Assembly: GCF_000313135.1 (NCBI RefSeq)
Contig: NW_004457554.1
Location: 5,718-69,717, forward strand
Origin: Acanthamoeba castellanii str. Neff
Taxonomy: Eukaryota > Discosea > Longamoebia > Acanthamoebidae
DNA length: 64,000 bases
Reading direction: 5' to 3'
The first letter of the stretch is position 1; each line of letters begins with the position of its first letter. Shown here piece after piece: positions 1 to 12,684 of the stretch. The translations under genes were made by a program, and so were the position numbers. Under the pieces are notes generated by a model. That model ran no database searches. It was not told where the DNA came from and saw only the letters and a list, made by a program, of their open reading frames with translations.

Positions 1-1101
1 CGGGCGTCGATCTGCGCGGCGTGTGTCTGAGGCGGGCTCGACCTCACGCGAGCGCGGTTCACGCGGTGCAATCTGGAAGGGGCCGACTTCGAGTGGGCCA
101 ACCTAAACGAGGCGCGGCTGATCGACTGCAACCTCAACCGAGCGATGATGGCGGGTAAGCATTCATTTCGCTCTGTTGTTGAGGCTTGTGCAGGGCTAAC
201 AGTTATGTTGAACCAGGGGTGAATCTTTCTAAGGCCAACCTGTCGAGTTCTTCATGTGTGGGCACCAACCTGAAAGGTGCGTGTGCGTGTGCGGTGGTGC
301 GTGTGCGTGGCACAATATGGCTCACAATTCAGGCGTATGCAGGAGCGGTGCTGGAGGGCGCAATGTGCGCAAACACGGTCTTTCAAGATGCCAACCTTGC
401 AGGTTTGTACACTCCTCATCACTGCGAAATGTGTTGTGCTAATGTTGGGCTGGCTTACAGGAGCCGATCTCACAAAGATGAATGGCGGAGCAGCTTCATT
501 TGCAATGGCCAACCTCACAGGTTTGTGCACTCCTCTTTTTTGCTACTGCAGCTGGCTGGAAGACTCACCCACCTTTCCAACAGGAGCAAACATGACAAAG
601 ATGAATGGAAAGGCAGCATGCTTTGAGAATGCAAACCTCTCAGGTGTTACACTTCTCCTCTTTCACTTTCAACATCAACACTTTCTAAGATCCACTTTTG
701 TTGCAGGAGCAAACTTGGAGGAAATGAATGGCAAGACAGCCTCCTTTGACAGTGCCAATCTTACAGGTTGTTCCCTTCTTGAATTCTAAAAGCAACTTTG
801 GCTGATTTTAATGTGTGATAGGAGCAAGCATGAAGTTCATGCATGCAGATAGGGCCAGCTTTCAAAACACCAACCTAAGAGGTACCCATACAAACACCAC
901 AAAATAATGTCTTGTTATTAATGTTAGATCAGGCGCCAATATATACAGTTTGAGTGCAAGCAAGGCCAACTTCCAAGGTGCTGATTTGACAGGTAAGGTG
1001 TGCAGCCTGTGCTGAGCTATGGAATTCTACTGATCACTTTACTTACAGGAGCTACAATTGAGTATGCCCAGTTCCCAAATGGATTTTCTCCTCAAGTATG
1101 A
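1..1101 (+). CDS. Pentapeptide-repeat protein, 3' part, one coil per exon
   Basis: The gene is open at the left edge, so its 5' end is missing. The translation is a run of A(D/N)LxX pentapeptides, which fold as a right-handed quadrilateral beta-helix (family knowledge). Exon 1 (to about 152) reads GVDLRGVCLRRA, then DLTRARFTRCNLEGADF one frame away. Seven internal exons follow, near 217, 340, 462, 588, 709, 823 and 931. Each is exactly 60 nt and is bounded by phase-1 introns inside a Gly codon. They encode units such as GADLTKMNGGAASFAMANLT. The last exon starts near 1051 and ends GFSPQV-stop at 1099-1101. No other domain is visible. A T1/BTB domain like that of the 28895 gene could lie upstream. 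Molecular function unknown. Introns are short (about 50-65 bp), and the DNA from about 540 on is CpG-poor. Confidence 0.75.
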
Positions 1102-2028
1102 AGCTTCATGAAGCTTCATTACAAAGTTGTATTTACACCACCCTGCAGTCCTGGAATGCCAAGACATGCAAAGCTGGACCACTAGAAGTGTGCAGTTTAT
1201 CTTCCTTGGCAATGTCTGTGTTTCTTAGCTTTTTTAACTTCATGTGCATTAATTGCATGAGGATTTTTCCTCTTCATTTGTAACACTAATGGACTGGTTG
1301 CTCTCTAAGAACCTGCAGCCATATGAAATGTGAGTCATTGAAAGGAGTGTGGTATTTAAGAGGTTCAAATAGAAATAGCACTGCAATCTTCATCATTTTA
1401 CCAGTATTTACTTTTACCCTTCCCAAAGAAATTCCCATCAAAACAATGCTGACAAAGGTTCTGGCCAATTTAGAGGCAAGTTTTTTCTGCCCCACTCCAT
1501 GCAATAAATGTTGAAATACACACTTTTTCAAGCTTCCAGTTTTTGCCCTGATGCAAGCTGGCCAATATCCAGAAAATGTGGCACCACCCTTCTGTTTCCA
1601 AAAGTGTACATTGCCTTCTTGATGCTCAGTACAACCCCTGCAGGTCTGAAACCATTAGAATAAGGCAATGCTCCAGCTCAGTGGCATCAAGATGAACTTC
1701 TAAGGTACTGAATTTGGGCCTGGTTGTGATATACCTCTGATGAAGGTTTTGCCTGGAATAACAGGGACTAGGCTCAGTTGTGGCATTGGAGTGTAATGTG
1801 GTATGGTTTGGCCTGAGCTGCAAGCCCTTGTGCTTATGTATGGGGAGTTGTGTAATGTGTATGCAAGCTCTACACAAGAATAAGTGAGATTGGTTTGGCT
1901 TCCCATCCCTCCTCCCCCCAATCAAGCAAGCAGAGCTCATGTCTTCACATGGAACATGGTAGAGAACTGGGGCGTCTCCTTTCCAGCAGAACATGTTGTG
2001 TCAAAAGTTGATGTGCCACTCACAATCA
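1102..2028. other. Convergent intergenic region, CpG-poor, no gene seen
   Basis: These 930 bp lie between the stop of the pentapeptide gene and the stop of the Gemin5-like gene on the other strand. They are AT-richer and nearly free of CpG up to about 2020, where composition changes abruptly. No convincing coding exon, tRNA or repeat was found; the short open frames here have no recognisable protein features. Confidence 0.6.
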
Positions 2029-5000
2029 TCAAGAACGGGCAGCGGCGAACATGCGGCTGTACCGATCCACAGCGGCCTGCCACTTGGCTCTCATCATCCG
2101 GGCGGTGGTGGGTCTGTTGTCCGCCGCGCCATCTCCGCGTGATGAGGATGATGCAGCGTCTTCGTTGGCGGGAGGACTGGTCCCATCATGCAGTCGCTGC
2201 TGCTGCTGCTGCGCCATCCACTCGCACACGACCCGGGCCTGCGGGAGGAGGCCCAGCTCGCCGCAGAGCACCAGCAGGAGCGTCGCGCCGCACTCTGGGT
2301 GCGGCAGGACCAGGCCCGGCTTGCGCCCTGGCTCGGTGGCCGCTTCCACGTTTTCTTCGTCGTCGTCTTCGTTGCGGATCAGCTTCTGCTCGACGCGCTG
2401 GATGGCCGCCTGCAGGTGAGCAGACTCCTGCGCCAACGCGGTCGACCGCTCCGTAGTGGTGGTGGTCTGCGTGTCTGCGCACAGCCTCGCAGCGCGCTTG
2501 GCCAGCGTCCGCCGCCGCGCGTGCATGTCGTGCCACTCGGCGACCAGCGAGTCGCACACGACGGGCGTCAGCTCCTCCACCACGCGCCGGGTCTCTTCCA
2601 CCACCACCTCTGCCGCCTCTCCTTCCGCTCGCCGTCGCTGGCGCCGCAGTCGCAGCAGCTCCTCCGACACCTTAACCTGACCCGTCGGCGTCTCCTCTCC
2701 TTCTTCCGCTGTGGCGGCGGTCGTGGCGAAGACAAAGTCGACCGCGGCGGGCGAGACGGCCAGCAGGCGGTCCAGCAGCTCGGCGCAGGCCCCGAACGAG
2801 CGTAGTGTCGGCAAGAGGTCGGCCGGCACGCGCACCCTCCTCTCTTCGTTTTCGTTTTCGCTTTTCGCTCTTCTGGGCTCGCCCGATGCCGAAGCCGACG
2901 AAGAGGTCGCGCAGGGTGTGCCAGGAACCCGGGAAGCAGAGCGAGAACAGGCGGAGCTGCGTGACCTCGTCGGCCCCGCCGGCCAGCAGCGGCTGGAGGC
3001 AGTAGCGCAGGCCGCCCTCGACGTCGTCCAGCAGGAACGAGATCAGCGCCAGGCACAGGTACGTGGAGTGGGCCACTTTGTTGTCGTGCCGGGTCCGGGG
3101 GCCGCCCGGGCTGACGACGTCGGCGAGGTGCTGGTGCGATCGACGCAGCAGTTCGTCCCGCTTGGCCTCGAGGCTGACCTTGTCGAGGGGCAGACCGCGG
3201 CCCTGCCACGCGAGGTAGACCTTCTCGAAGAAGTGCGGCTCCGCCTCGCTTCGCCTCAGCCGCGCCAGGAATCGGCTCGCTGTGTGTGGCGACAATTAAT
3301 GATCGCACACACACCACCGCACACGCGCTACCGCACGCACTACCGCACACGCGAGACCGCACACGCAGTGACAAAGGAGGGCTGTACCTGAGGGGAAGAA
3401 GATGTGGATGAACGAAGGCAGAGACGGGGTCGGTGGCGATGCCGCGGCTTCGGCCTCTGGTTGTTCCTGCTCTGGCTTGTCGTTGGCCTCTTCCCAGAGC
3501 GCCTGCTCGACGCCCAACAGGTACAGATTGGCGTACAACGTGGGAAACTTGGCATAGAGTTCGAATGCCTGATGTGTTTTAGAGCAGAGCTTTGAGATCT
3601 CTGAGATCGATGCGTGTGTGCGTGTGCGGTGGTGCGTGTGCGTGTGCGAACCTTGTCAAAACTGCGAGTGTTGTACATGCACATCTTGGCGTAGGTGGTC
3701 GCGAGCGTAAGCGCTGCCTCGGACTTGCCCGCCAAAAGCGCCAGGTCAAGTGCTGTGAAAACGGAAAAAAAAAAAAAGCACACACGCATGAGTTGTTGAA
3801 CATGAGCAGCTATGAGCTCCAAGCGAATGACGGTACGTACCAGCGTCCAGGCCCAGAGCGTCGCCCTTGCGCGCCAAGTACTGGATGGCCTTGTCGATGT
3901 TACCGAGCGCCAGATAACTGTCGTAACGTCGTATGAGCCAAAGAAGGTCTTAATGTAATTAAAAAAAAAGTAAAAAGTAAAACGTACCATTTGGCCACTT
4001 GTTCGTACATGGCGCGACGCTCGCACCACTCGGCCCATTCCAGGTAGAGCTCACGAATCAATGGATCCTGATGAAGAAATGTAAGACGAAGACGAAGACG
4101 AAGACGAAGATCAAGAACGGATTCAACGAGGGTACGTCGTACATTGGATTCGAGTCGCGTTTTGGCGAGGAGGATGGCCTCGCGGAACATCTCCGCTTCC
4201 GTGTAGACCTTGACCGCATCCGCGACCCTGTGGCATGTCAGGAAGAAGAGCACCTGGCGAACAAAAATCGATTAAATAATGAGCGAGCGATGTGCACTGA
4301 GTGTAGTGTGCGGTGAGTGCGGTGAGTGCGGTGAGTGCGGTGAGTGCGGTGTGTGCGGTGTGTGCGGTAGAGATGCGCGTACCGCCTTGTGGACGTCGCC
4401 TGCCTGCTGCAGCTGGTAGGCGTAGGCCACGCACATGGCTTCCCACACGTCACGACCGGCCAGCGGGCTGAGGGCCACCCACATCGCCGATAGGCCCTGT
4501 GAAGAAGTGACAGCCCCAGAAACAACAACCGACGGACGAAGAATGGGTCTGTCAGCCACCTCCCTACCAAACGACACAAGCTATGCAGGCGTGGGGCGTA
4601 CGTACGTCCTTCTGAACCGTCTGACGAAGCGCGGCGCCCACGTCGCCCTGCCACATGGCCAGCATGGCGGAGCTCTCCCAATTTCCGCTCTCCGATTGCG
4701 CCGCGCCTGGCACATACAAATATTAAAAAAATACCATATAAATATATATGGTAAATTGTTTCCAATCGGGTGCTTGACGCGCTCGGCGAGGGGGGTACCT
4801 TCGGCCTGCAGCAGGTCCAGTGCCTCCTTGTCGCCCATGAACAAGTTGACCTCCTGCAGGTGCCCCTTGGTCGGCCCCGGAGAGGACGCGACCGGCTGCG
4901 CTTCGGCGCCTGGTTCCAAGGCCTTCGAAGGCTCTGCAGCTTCTTTTTCTGTCGGTTGTGTTGTCGGTCGGTGGTAAACGTCGACGTCGTCGTCCGCCTC

Positions 5001-8000
5001 GGCGGCGTTCTGGGTCTGGTGCTTGAACATCTCGCGCGCGATGGCCTTGCACACCTCGACCTGCTGTTGTCGCGACTGCAGGGCGTTGTTGGACATCGGG
5101 AGCAGCGTGCGCTCCTTCTTCGTCGCCGTCTTCTTCTTGCCGCCTCGTTTGGTCGCCATCGCCGTCGCTGTCGTCGTGTCGACCTGCTCCGTCGTTGTCG
5201 CGGGTGGCACCTGTTCTTCTTCGCCGGTCTGAGCCTGCACGGAAGCATCGGCCACCTGGTCGCCACCGAGCTCGGTCCTGCGTTCGTCCGCGGTCGTGGA
5301 TAGCGGCGGGGCTGGGCCTTTGGGCTCCGCTGCAGGCGCCTGGGACACGTGCATCGAGGGTGGCTCGGTTGTACCGCTGGTGGTGGGCACCGGTGCCTTC
5401 TTCGGAGCCGGCGGCTTCTTCGCTCCGCCACCAGCATCCTTCTTGGCCGCCGGCTTCTTCTTGCGCGGCAGAGGTTCTACGTAGCTCCACACACACACAC
5501 ACACCACACATACACACACCACACACACACCCGCGTCAATGCTGGAGAGCATAACGCCATGCCGTCTTAACAAGATTTGCGGAGGTGAGGAGGCGCACCC
5601 AAGACCGGCGGGGTCGTATGAGGCTGACTCAAGTAGTTCCACATGTGCGTGGTCTGGTCCTCCGAGGCGCTGAAGAGGAATCGTGAATCAAGCCCGTTCC
5701 ACCTGCAGCACAACAAGAACGAAAGAGACAGCGAAAAAGAAAGAAGAACGAAGAAAGAGATGAGTGCGCCGCTTTCGACTTCCACCCGGGTTGACCACGT
5801 GGCTGTCGCACCTCACGCCGAACACCCGGCCTGCGTGGTGGCGGTAGTTGGCGAGCGGGGTGCCGGTCAGCGCATTCCAGACCTGCACCGTCGCGTCCAT
5901 GGAGGCGGATGCGATCAGCTCCGGGTTGTGCGGGCACCAGGCGATGTCCGTCACCGACCGCGTGTGACCCTTCAGCACGCGGATGCATTCCTCGCTCGTC
6001 CCCACCAGGGACGGAGCAACTGTGTCGTGCATGTCGTGCGTGTCGTGAGTGGTGAGTGGTGATGGCGGTGGATGGTGGTCGGTGGTGTCGGTACCTGCTT
6101 TGCCACCTCCAGCGATGATGGTGGTCACGTCGTAGATAAGGATGGAGTTGTCGTCTGATGCGGAGGCCAGCAGGTTGCCCCAATACAAAGAGGACGCGGC
6201 CGTTCCGCACTCCTGTGCCGGCGGTGTTTCTCTAACGTTAGCGCGGCCATGTAGGAGGAATTCAGACTGCAATACGTAGCAGTGGGTACCCCTTCGGCGG
6301 CGCTGTTCCACTTCAACCGGTTGATGAGCTTCCGGTGATCGCTGAAGACGCGCAGACAGCGCCATGACGGGTACTCGAAGAGTTCGATCGTTCTACCGTG
6401 CAACACAGAACCGTCCCGGAAACGTGTAAGTTAAGCAATGTGCCAGCCGACGTGGTGATGGGCCGCCGTAAGCTGAGGTGTTGGCGCACCCGTTGCTATT
6501 GCCGACTGCGAGCAGGGTCCCGTCCTTCTTCCAGGCAAAATCGCTCCGCTTCGGAAAGGTCGGCCTCTCCTGATGAGCGAGCGAATACTGTGGGTCTAAA
6601 AAGTAACACATCATAAACGACGGGAGAGAAAGCTTAGGTAGGCACCTTGACCTCGGTGGCGTTGGCGCTCCCGATGTGGAGGTTGATGTTCTTGGGGAAC
6701 TTGTTGGGTTTGGCCGGGTCGAATTCGAGGATGTTGCCGTCGCCACCGCAGCTATAGAGCAGATACCGCTTCTTGCCGCCCAGCCCAGCCTTGCCCTCTT
6801 CGCCCTGCTGCTGTTGCTGCTCTGAGTTGTCCTCCTCCTCCTTTTCGTCCTTCTTTTCGTTACTTGGCCCAGACGCCTCCTTCGCCGGTTCAGTACTAGC
6901 GTCAGCCGCCACATGCCAGCCGAGCTCGTAGACCGGTCCTGATCAGACACAGCCACGAATCAACAACAGCCAAAACAAACGAAAGCCAATCAACCGTGAC
7001 AACGGGGAAAGTTGAGACTTGACTCACCTCGCGCGTGGTGGCCTGCGAACTGTGCCACGGTCTGAGAGTGCGTGTTGTAGACGCCCACGCGACCGTCGTC
7101 CATGCCGTAGGCAAGAGTGCCAATGCTCGTGGGGTGCCAGGCGACCTAAAATCGCACTCGTATGAACATTGTGTGCGTGTGCGTGTGCGTGTGCGTGTTG
7201 CCTCGAATGCCGTATGCGGGTGGTCTACGTACGCAGGTCACCTTGGCCTGCAGGCCCTTCCACAGGAGTATGGTGCGATAGGGGTTCTTGTTACTGGCCC
7301 CGCCTTCTTCCCCGTCATCGGCTTCGCGGGAGGTGGCCTCCGATATGTCCCATATGCGAATCGACTTGTCGCCCAGGGCCACGGCCAGCTTTGTCGGATC
7401 CTGATGATGGTGATGCCAATTTTTGGCGATCGGTATGTGAGCCCAACTATGCACAGCACGAAGCGATCGCCCAGTTGATGTTATGCGAATACCATCTCTG
7501 AATAGTCGAGGCTGTACGCGAAGCCGCCTAGCGTGGGAATGCTCCATACGCTCTTCAGCTTGACGCAATTCCACAAGATGATCTGCATGATGATGGTTCA
7601 TTAGCGTTGAGCTTAACGCTTCTTGGTGAAGCGTACCTGGCGGTCCATCGAGTGCGTGACAAATTGGCGCGGGTCATCAGGGAGGAAGGTGATCCCGAAA
7701 ATGGCTCGGTTGTGGCCTGCTCCCGTAAGTCTGTTCGAGGAGGGTTTCTTCTTGTCGTTGATGTCCCACAGCAAGAGCTCGTCACTGTAACACACCACGC
7801 GCACACGCATAATCGCACACGCACACGCACACGCACACGCACAACCGCACACGCACACACATGTGTCAGTCCGACGAGTTGAAGTATTGAGAGAGGAGCG
7901 ACGCCAAAGTGAGACACGCACTCGTTAGATGTCGATACGAGTTGGTTCCTCTTGCACCATGACCACGCGATGCTTAGCCACAGGCCAGTCTTGTCCCGTG

Positions 8001-9425
8001 CGCCTCGTCGCCCAGCCGGCAGGCGCATCATGCAGTGGAACTTGCCTGACGGGGGTGGAAACGAACAGAAATGGTGAGTTCGGACTTACTACAACGCAAA
8101 GCAGCAGCGCAGGAGGAAAGCCAAGCTAAGAGAGTTGCTCTGGCGCGAGAGTCAAGGAGGCGTGCAGAAGTGTGAGAACCAGTTTGCGCGTTCCATATGC
8201 GGATGGTCTGGTCACGTGAGGACGATGCCAGCAGCGGAGTAACGCGCCACGATGATGTCACCCCGCTTGTCGTTGCGTTCGCCGTGTGGACCTCTGCTTC
8301 TCCTTCTCCTTCACCGAGCTTTTCCGCTTCGTCGGTGTTGTCTCCCTCTTCTTCTTCGTCTTCTGCAATCGCGCATATGTGAAGGGTGAAGGTCAAGCAG
8401 CTGCAATTCGGTGTTGCGCACAAAGTATAGAGAAGCGCGCAGTGGTGCCGGTGTTACGCACTGCTGCGGCGCCACGATGATCCGTCGTCGTCGGCCTTCG
8501 AAACCTTTTTCTCCTGCTGCTTCGCAAATCGTGGGGGAAGCCACGACAGGGCATGGATCTCCTCGACATGCCCAGTGAGGCGGTGCAAGACGGTCCCTTC
8601 CTTGATATCCGCCACAATCACCACTCCATTCTGGAATCTACACACCAAGTGCGCGTGTCAACGATAACACGACACACGACACACAATCCAAGGCTCGGCG
8701 AGAAGAGCACGCACCCGACGGCCACTTCATCTTCGTTGTAGGGCGAACACTTAGGCACTGGACGGCCGAATCGATGCCCCACTTCTCCTTGGTGGTGAAG
8801 ACCCGGGTGATGCTGCCATCGCCCCGCACCGTAGCTCCCTCAGCCGGGAAGCGCCACAGCACGACCACGCCGCTCTTGTCGGCCGACACCACCAGCAGGT
8901 CCGCGCTGAGCGGCGACACCGAGAGAGCCACCACCACACCCTGTAAAGTAGCCAGAGGGTCATACCACCGCCAGGCATCAACGCTACTGTCTGGGCTTAG
9001 CGTACCTTGTGCAAACGATGCTGGGCCAGGCACTGCAGCGTGCGCATGTCCCACACGCGTACGGTGGCGTCGGCTGCACCGCTGACGCAGTGTAGACCGC
9101 CGCGGCTGCCGCTACGCTTGTCGATCTCCAGGCTCGTTATGCGATCTTCGTGTCCGCGTAGTGCACCCACGAACTTCCGCGACTTGATGTGCAGCAGCTG
9201 TACGTCGGCCTTGGCTCCGTAAGCGTAGACACCGTCCAGCGAGCAGTCGGCCACCTGCCCGCAATACCAATTCGGAGATGTGGGCAACATCGTCGTCATC
9301 TCCCGCCCCTGAAATGTTGAGGCCTCCCCTTGCACTGACTCATCGCTGCCAGCTGTAGAGGTAGCCTGTTCTCCCACATCACCAGCCTCGCCTCCACCCA
9401 GCCCATCCACTTGTGCTTCCTCCAT
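2029..9425 (-). CDS. Gemin5-like WD40/TPR protein
   Basis: Multi-exon gene starting [11 protein letters not shown] at 9425 and ending AAARS-stop at 2029. The N-terminal half (9425 to about 5690) is a WD40 array, with units such as [34 protein letters not shown] and [21 protein letters not shown] Lys/Ala/Pro/Glu-rich linker follows (about 5470-4780), containing [16 protein letters not shown], close to the KKARSLLPLST region of metazoan Gemin5. Then come TPR-like helices: [20 protein letters not shown] and [18 protein letters not shown] align with the Gemin5 segments around AIAIAKARL and DLYLSWGTVLERDG. The C-terminal part is charged and helical with a short Gln run. In animals Gemin5 binds snRNA in the SMN complex and acts in translation control; that role here is inferred. 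Start is 99 bp downstream (in transcription) of the mannosidase stop. Confidence 0.85.
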
Positions 9426-9523
9426 CTTGCCACAAGCTTATGGTTTTGCCAGTTTGCGAAACTGTTTCAACAGTCACGGCCAAACCATTCCGGAAATGGT
9501 TTTACTGTTCGGAATTACTTTCA

Positions 9524-12500
9524 TCACACGTAGGGGATGGGGTAAGGTGCGTCCAACGGATGAATCCTGACCGGGTGAGCTTCTGTGTTGAACACCCACT
9601 CATCAATGTTGATAAGCTCAGGCGCAAACAGGAGGTACAGATATTTCCTGTTGTTGTGAACACACACGAAAAAGAAGTGAGTGGGGCATAGGTCAGGGGT
9701 TTTCAGGGTTGTGGGTGAGTCACGCTACGTACAGAGTCTCGGCGAGGAAGAAGCTCTGCTGCAGGTTGTCGTGGTGCGGCGGGACCTGCGTAACATCAGT
9801 GATGCCGCTGAAGCCATGATCCACTTTGCAACTCTTGATGAGGGACTGGAGTGATACAGGAACACAGGCGCGCATCAGCATCAGCCAGACCAAGAACACA
9901 TTAGTGGAGGCGGTGGGTGGGTACGTTAAAGATCTCCCAGCCCCAGTCCTGGTAGATCGGGTCGCCAGTGACCCGGTACAGAATGAAGAGAGACTCCACC
10001 GTTTCTGGTCGCAGAATGTAGTGACGCTCCGAGCGTGTGCTGGTGGAGAGCAAAGGAAATGAAAAGAAAAGGAAAAGGACATCAGCATGTTGTGCATCGC
10101 GACATTGATCAGTAACTAAATATAGTACTTCAGGTACCTGAAGTCCTTCGAGTGGTCGTCGAAACGCAGGATCTCGGGGAAGATGCCGGTGGGCATCCGG
10201 TGGTAGCCCTCATAGCACGTCCTCGTGATCTCCGCGCCCAGCTCCAGATGTTTCTGCCTCAACTCCTCTGTTGTGTTGTGTGCATCGACGACGTGCAATA
10301 TATGTGTATGTATATAATATATATATATGTATATATGGGTCAGCTTGGTTCATGCTACAATGTACAAGGGAGCATGTTGATCATATGTTGGGAGGGCACC
10401 GTGCTCTGGCCGGAGATGCCTCGCGCCAAGAGCATACATGCCGCCTGTCGCCACAAAACCGAGATGGTGAGTTTTGGGGGGGGGGCTGGGCCAGAGACCA
10501 CGCCAAGGGCAAGGGCGTGAGGAGATCTTGACGAACCGGCAAAGCAGGCCAAGTGGTCCATCTTGGGGTCGTTCTGCGATCCGCGCCGCTCGGCGATGTA
10601 GGTGAGGCCGCTGGGCTGCGACTTTTCGATGAGGTGCTCTCGAATGGCTTCGGCCGAGTCCACGTACATCCGATAGAACATGCTCTGCTTTTTATCCACA
10701 AGCAACCTGTCGTACAGATCGCGGCATGCCATGTGCGTGTGAATCGATGGACTAGCACAGAAGAGCACCATAATAACAATAACATTAAGAATTCTAATAA
10801 AATGGATAAAAATAGAGAACGCACCAGGTCTTGATGAGATACTCGTAGAAGCTGTCCCCCATCGCGCCCAGGGTAATCCGCCGTCCATCTTGGTGGGCTG
10901 TAGGGAAGATAAGAAATAAGTAATATGAACAAAATAAATAATAATATATACAATGAGCTACCAGGTACATACAAAAGGCAGATGCGTGTGGGTCCAGGTA
11001 GATCGGGTACAGCGCGCCATCTGGCTTCTCCATCCGATCGAGCTGCTCAATGTACTATTGCCCCCCCCCCAACCCCAACCGAAGTGGGCAGACTGCAAGA
11101 CCACTTGACGGACAGATAGCGCTGGGCGTACCTTGGTGACCTGCTCGGCGTAGTATGGATTGCCGGTTCGCTTGCTGAGGGTGATGAACTCGACCTGAAT
11201 GGTGGCCACCTCGGACAGCAGCGCCGTTCCCGCCCAGCTCCACTGGCCATGGCCGCTGGCGACAGAAGAACGCACGGATATTAGCGTCTCGCTACGTGCG
11301 AGGCATGTCGTGTGCCGTGTGTCATTGGCGGCTACGATACGTACGATTGCATGTCAATGGCCGTGTAGGGCCAGTGACCCTGGAACGCCTTGGCGAGGCC
11401 GTCACCCACCTGCTTGGCCTTCTCCAAGAACATCGGCTGATTGACGAAGGAAGCAAGAAGATCAGAATGCGTTCAGGAACAACCAACAAACAACCAACAA
11501 ACAACCAACAAACAACCAACAAACAACAATACATCGACGTGAGCGTACGTCAAGCGACATGTCGTAGGCAGACAAGAGGCCGCCGAGGATGCGAATGGTG
11601 CTTTCGAAAGTGCTGACATGTCCGCCCTGAGTTGATTGATTAAAACTGTTGGTCAAACAGACCGATCGCTGGGAAGCAGAGCAGGAAAAGAAAAAACGTG
11701 TGGGTACCAGGATGAAGTTGAACGATGCCACCCAATCACGAGCTCGCTGGAATTCCTCCTCCATGCCCATCAGGTAGAGCGTATCCAGACTGTCGATGAT
11801 CGACGCCTGCCACCGCACACACGACACACACACACACGACACACACACACACGACACACACACACACCCACCAGTAAGTGTGTGCGTGTGCAGGAACCTG
11901 GTGTGAAGGGAAAGAAAAGAGGCGTACGCCTTGCCCGTTGCCCATCCAGTTGTGTCCGGTCTTTGAGAGCGGTCTCAATTCGTCTGCGCGCGCGCGTGTC
12001 AAAGAGAAGGCAGGGGTCAGCACATGGAGGGCAACCTCAAAAAAAAAAAGAAGACATAAACTCCTCTCGGCACACACCACCACAGCAGCATACCGTGGCC
12101 CCACGCATGCTCGACGTAATTGCTCCAGGCGTGCTCCATGGCAGCCTTGACTGCGCGGCGTCGTTCGCCCATCGCACGCTCATGTGCCGGATCTGTCGGA
12201 TACATCAGCAATTGGGCAGAGCTCGGTGTCGCACAACGAGAGCCGTACCTGTCCTTGGTTGTTCGCCAGGCCGTACGCCAGCAGCCACTGTTTGTTTTGT
12301 TTTATTTTATTTTAAAAGAAATAAAATAGAAATGGCAATAAATAAAACGGATTAAATAAATAACAAGAAAGATAAAGGAGGAGAGGCGCACGCTTGGGGG
12401 TACGAGGAATCGAATATCGTCGCGTTTCGAACGGGGGCAGCACGTAAAACGTGATGGCGATGGAATAGCTCAGGACGAAGAAGATGAACAACTTCCATCG

Positions 12501-12530
12501 CAACCGATACAGCGTGCCCCCCAGCCCCAT
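9524..12530 (-). CDS. Class I alpha-1,2-mannosidase (GH47), ER/Golgi
   Basis: Removes alpha-1,2-linked mannose from N-glycans in the ER or Golgi (family knowledge). It begins [15 protein letters not shown] at 12530 with a hydrophobic segment ([19 protein letters not shown]), a type II signal anchor. GH47 blocks in order: [106 protein letters not shown] and [17 protein letters not shown], then [12 protein letters not shown]. The acidic residues of these blocks form the known catalytic and Ca2+ sites. The last exon (about 9645-9524) joins via CT|G in the LKYLYL codons and ends IPYV-stop. About a dozen short introns are visible, one with an 8-bp CAACAAAC tandem. Whether it is the ER (MAN1B1) or Golgi (MAN1A) type cannot be settled by eye. 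Confidence 0.9.
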
Positions 12531-12684
12531 CTTTCCTCCACGCCGCGAGATCAAGACAAAAGAAAGGTGGTGGGAGTCTTCATTTTCATTTTTCGTGTTT
12601 TATTTATTTATTTATTTATCATTGTTTCTCATGGCGCCAAGCCGGGAGGTGAGTGCCGTCAACAGAAGAAGGGAGAGGGCTGTG

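Noticed and set aside
1626..1994. 122-codon minus-strand frame in the CpG-poor intergenic DNA
   Set aside because: No conserved feature, no plausible splice partners, and composition like the surrounding non-coding DNA.
11464..11530. CRISPR-like regular repeat (CAACAAAC units)
   Set aside because: The units are contiguous with no unique spacers and lie in a mannosidase intron, so this is a plain tandem repeat.
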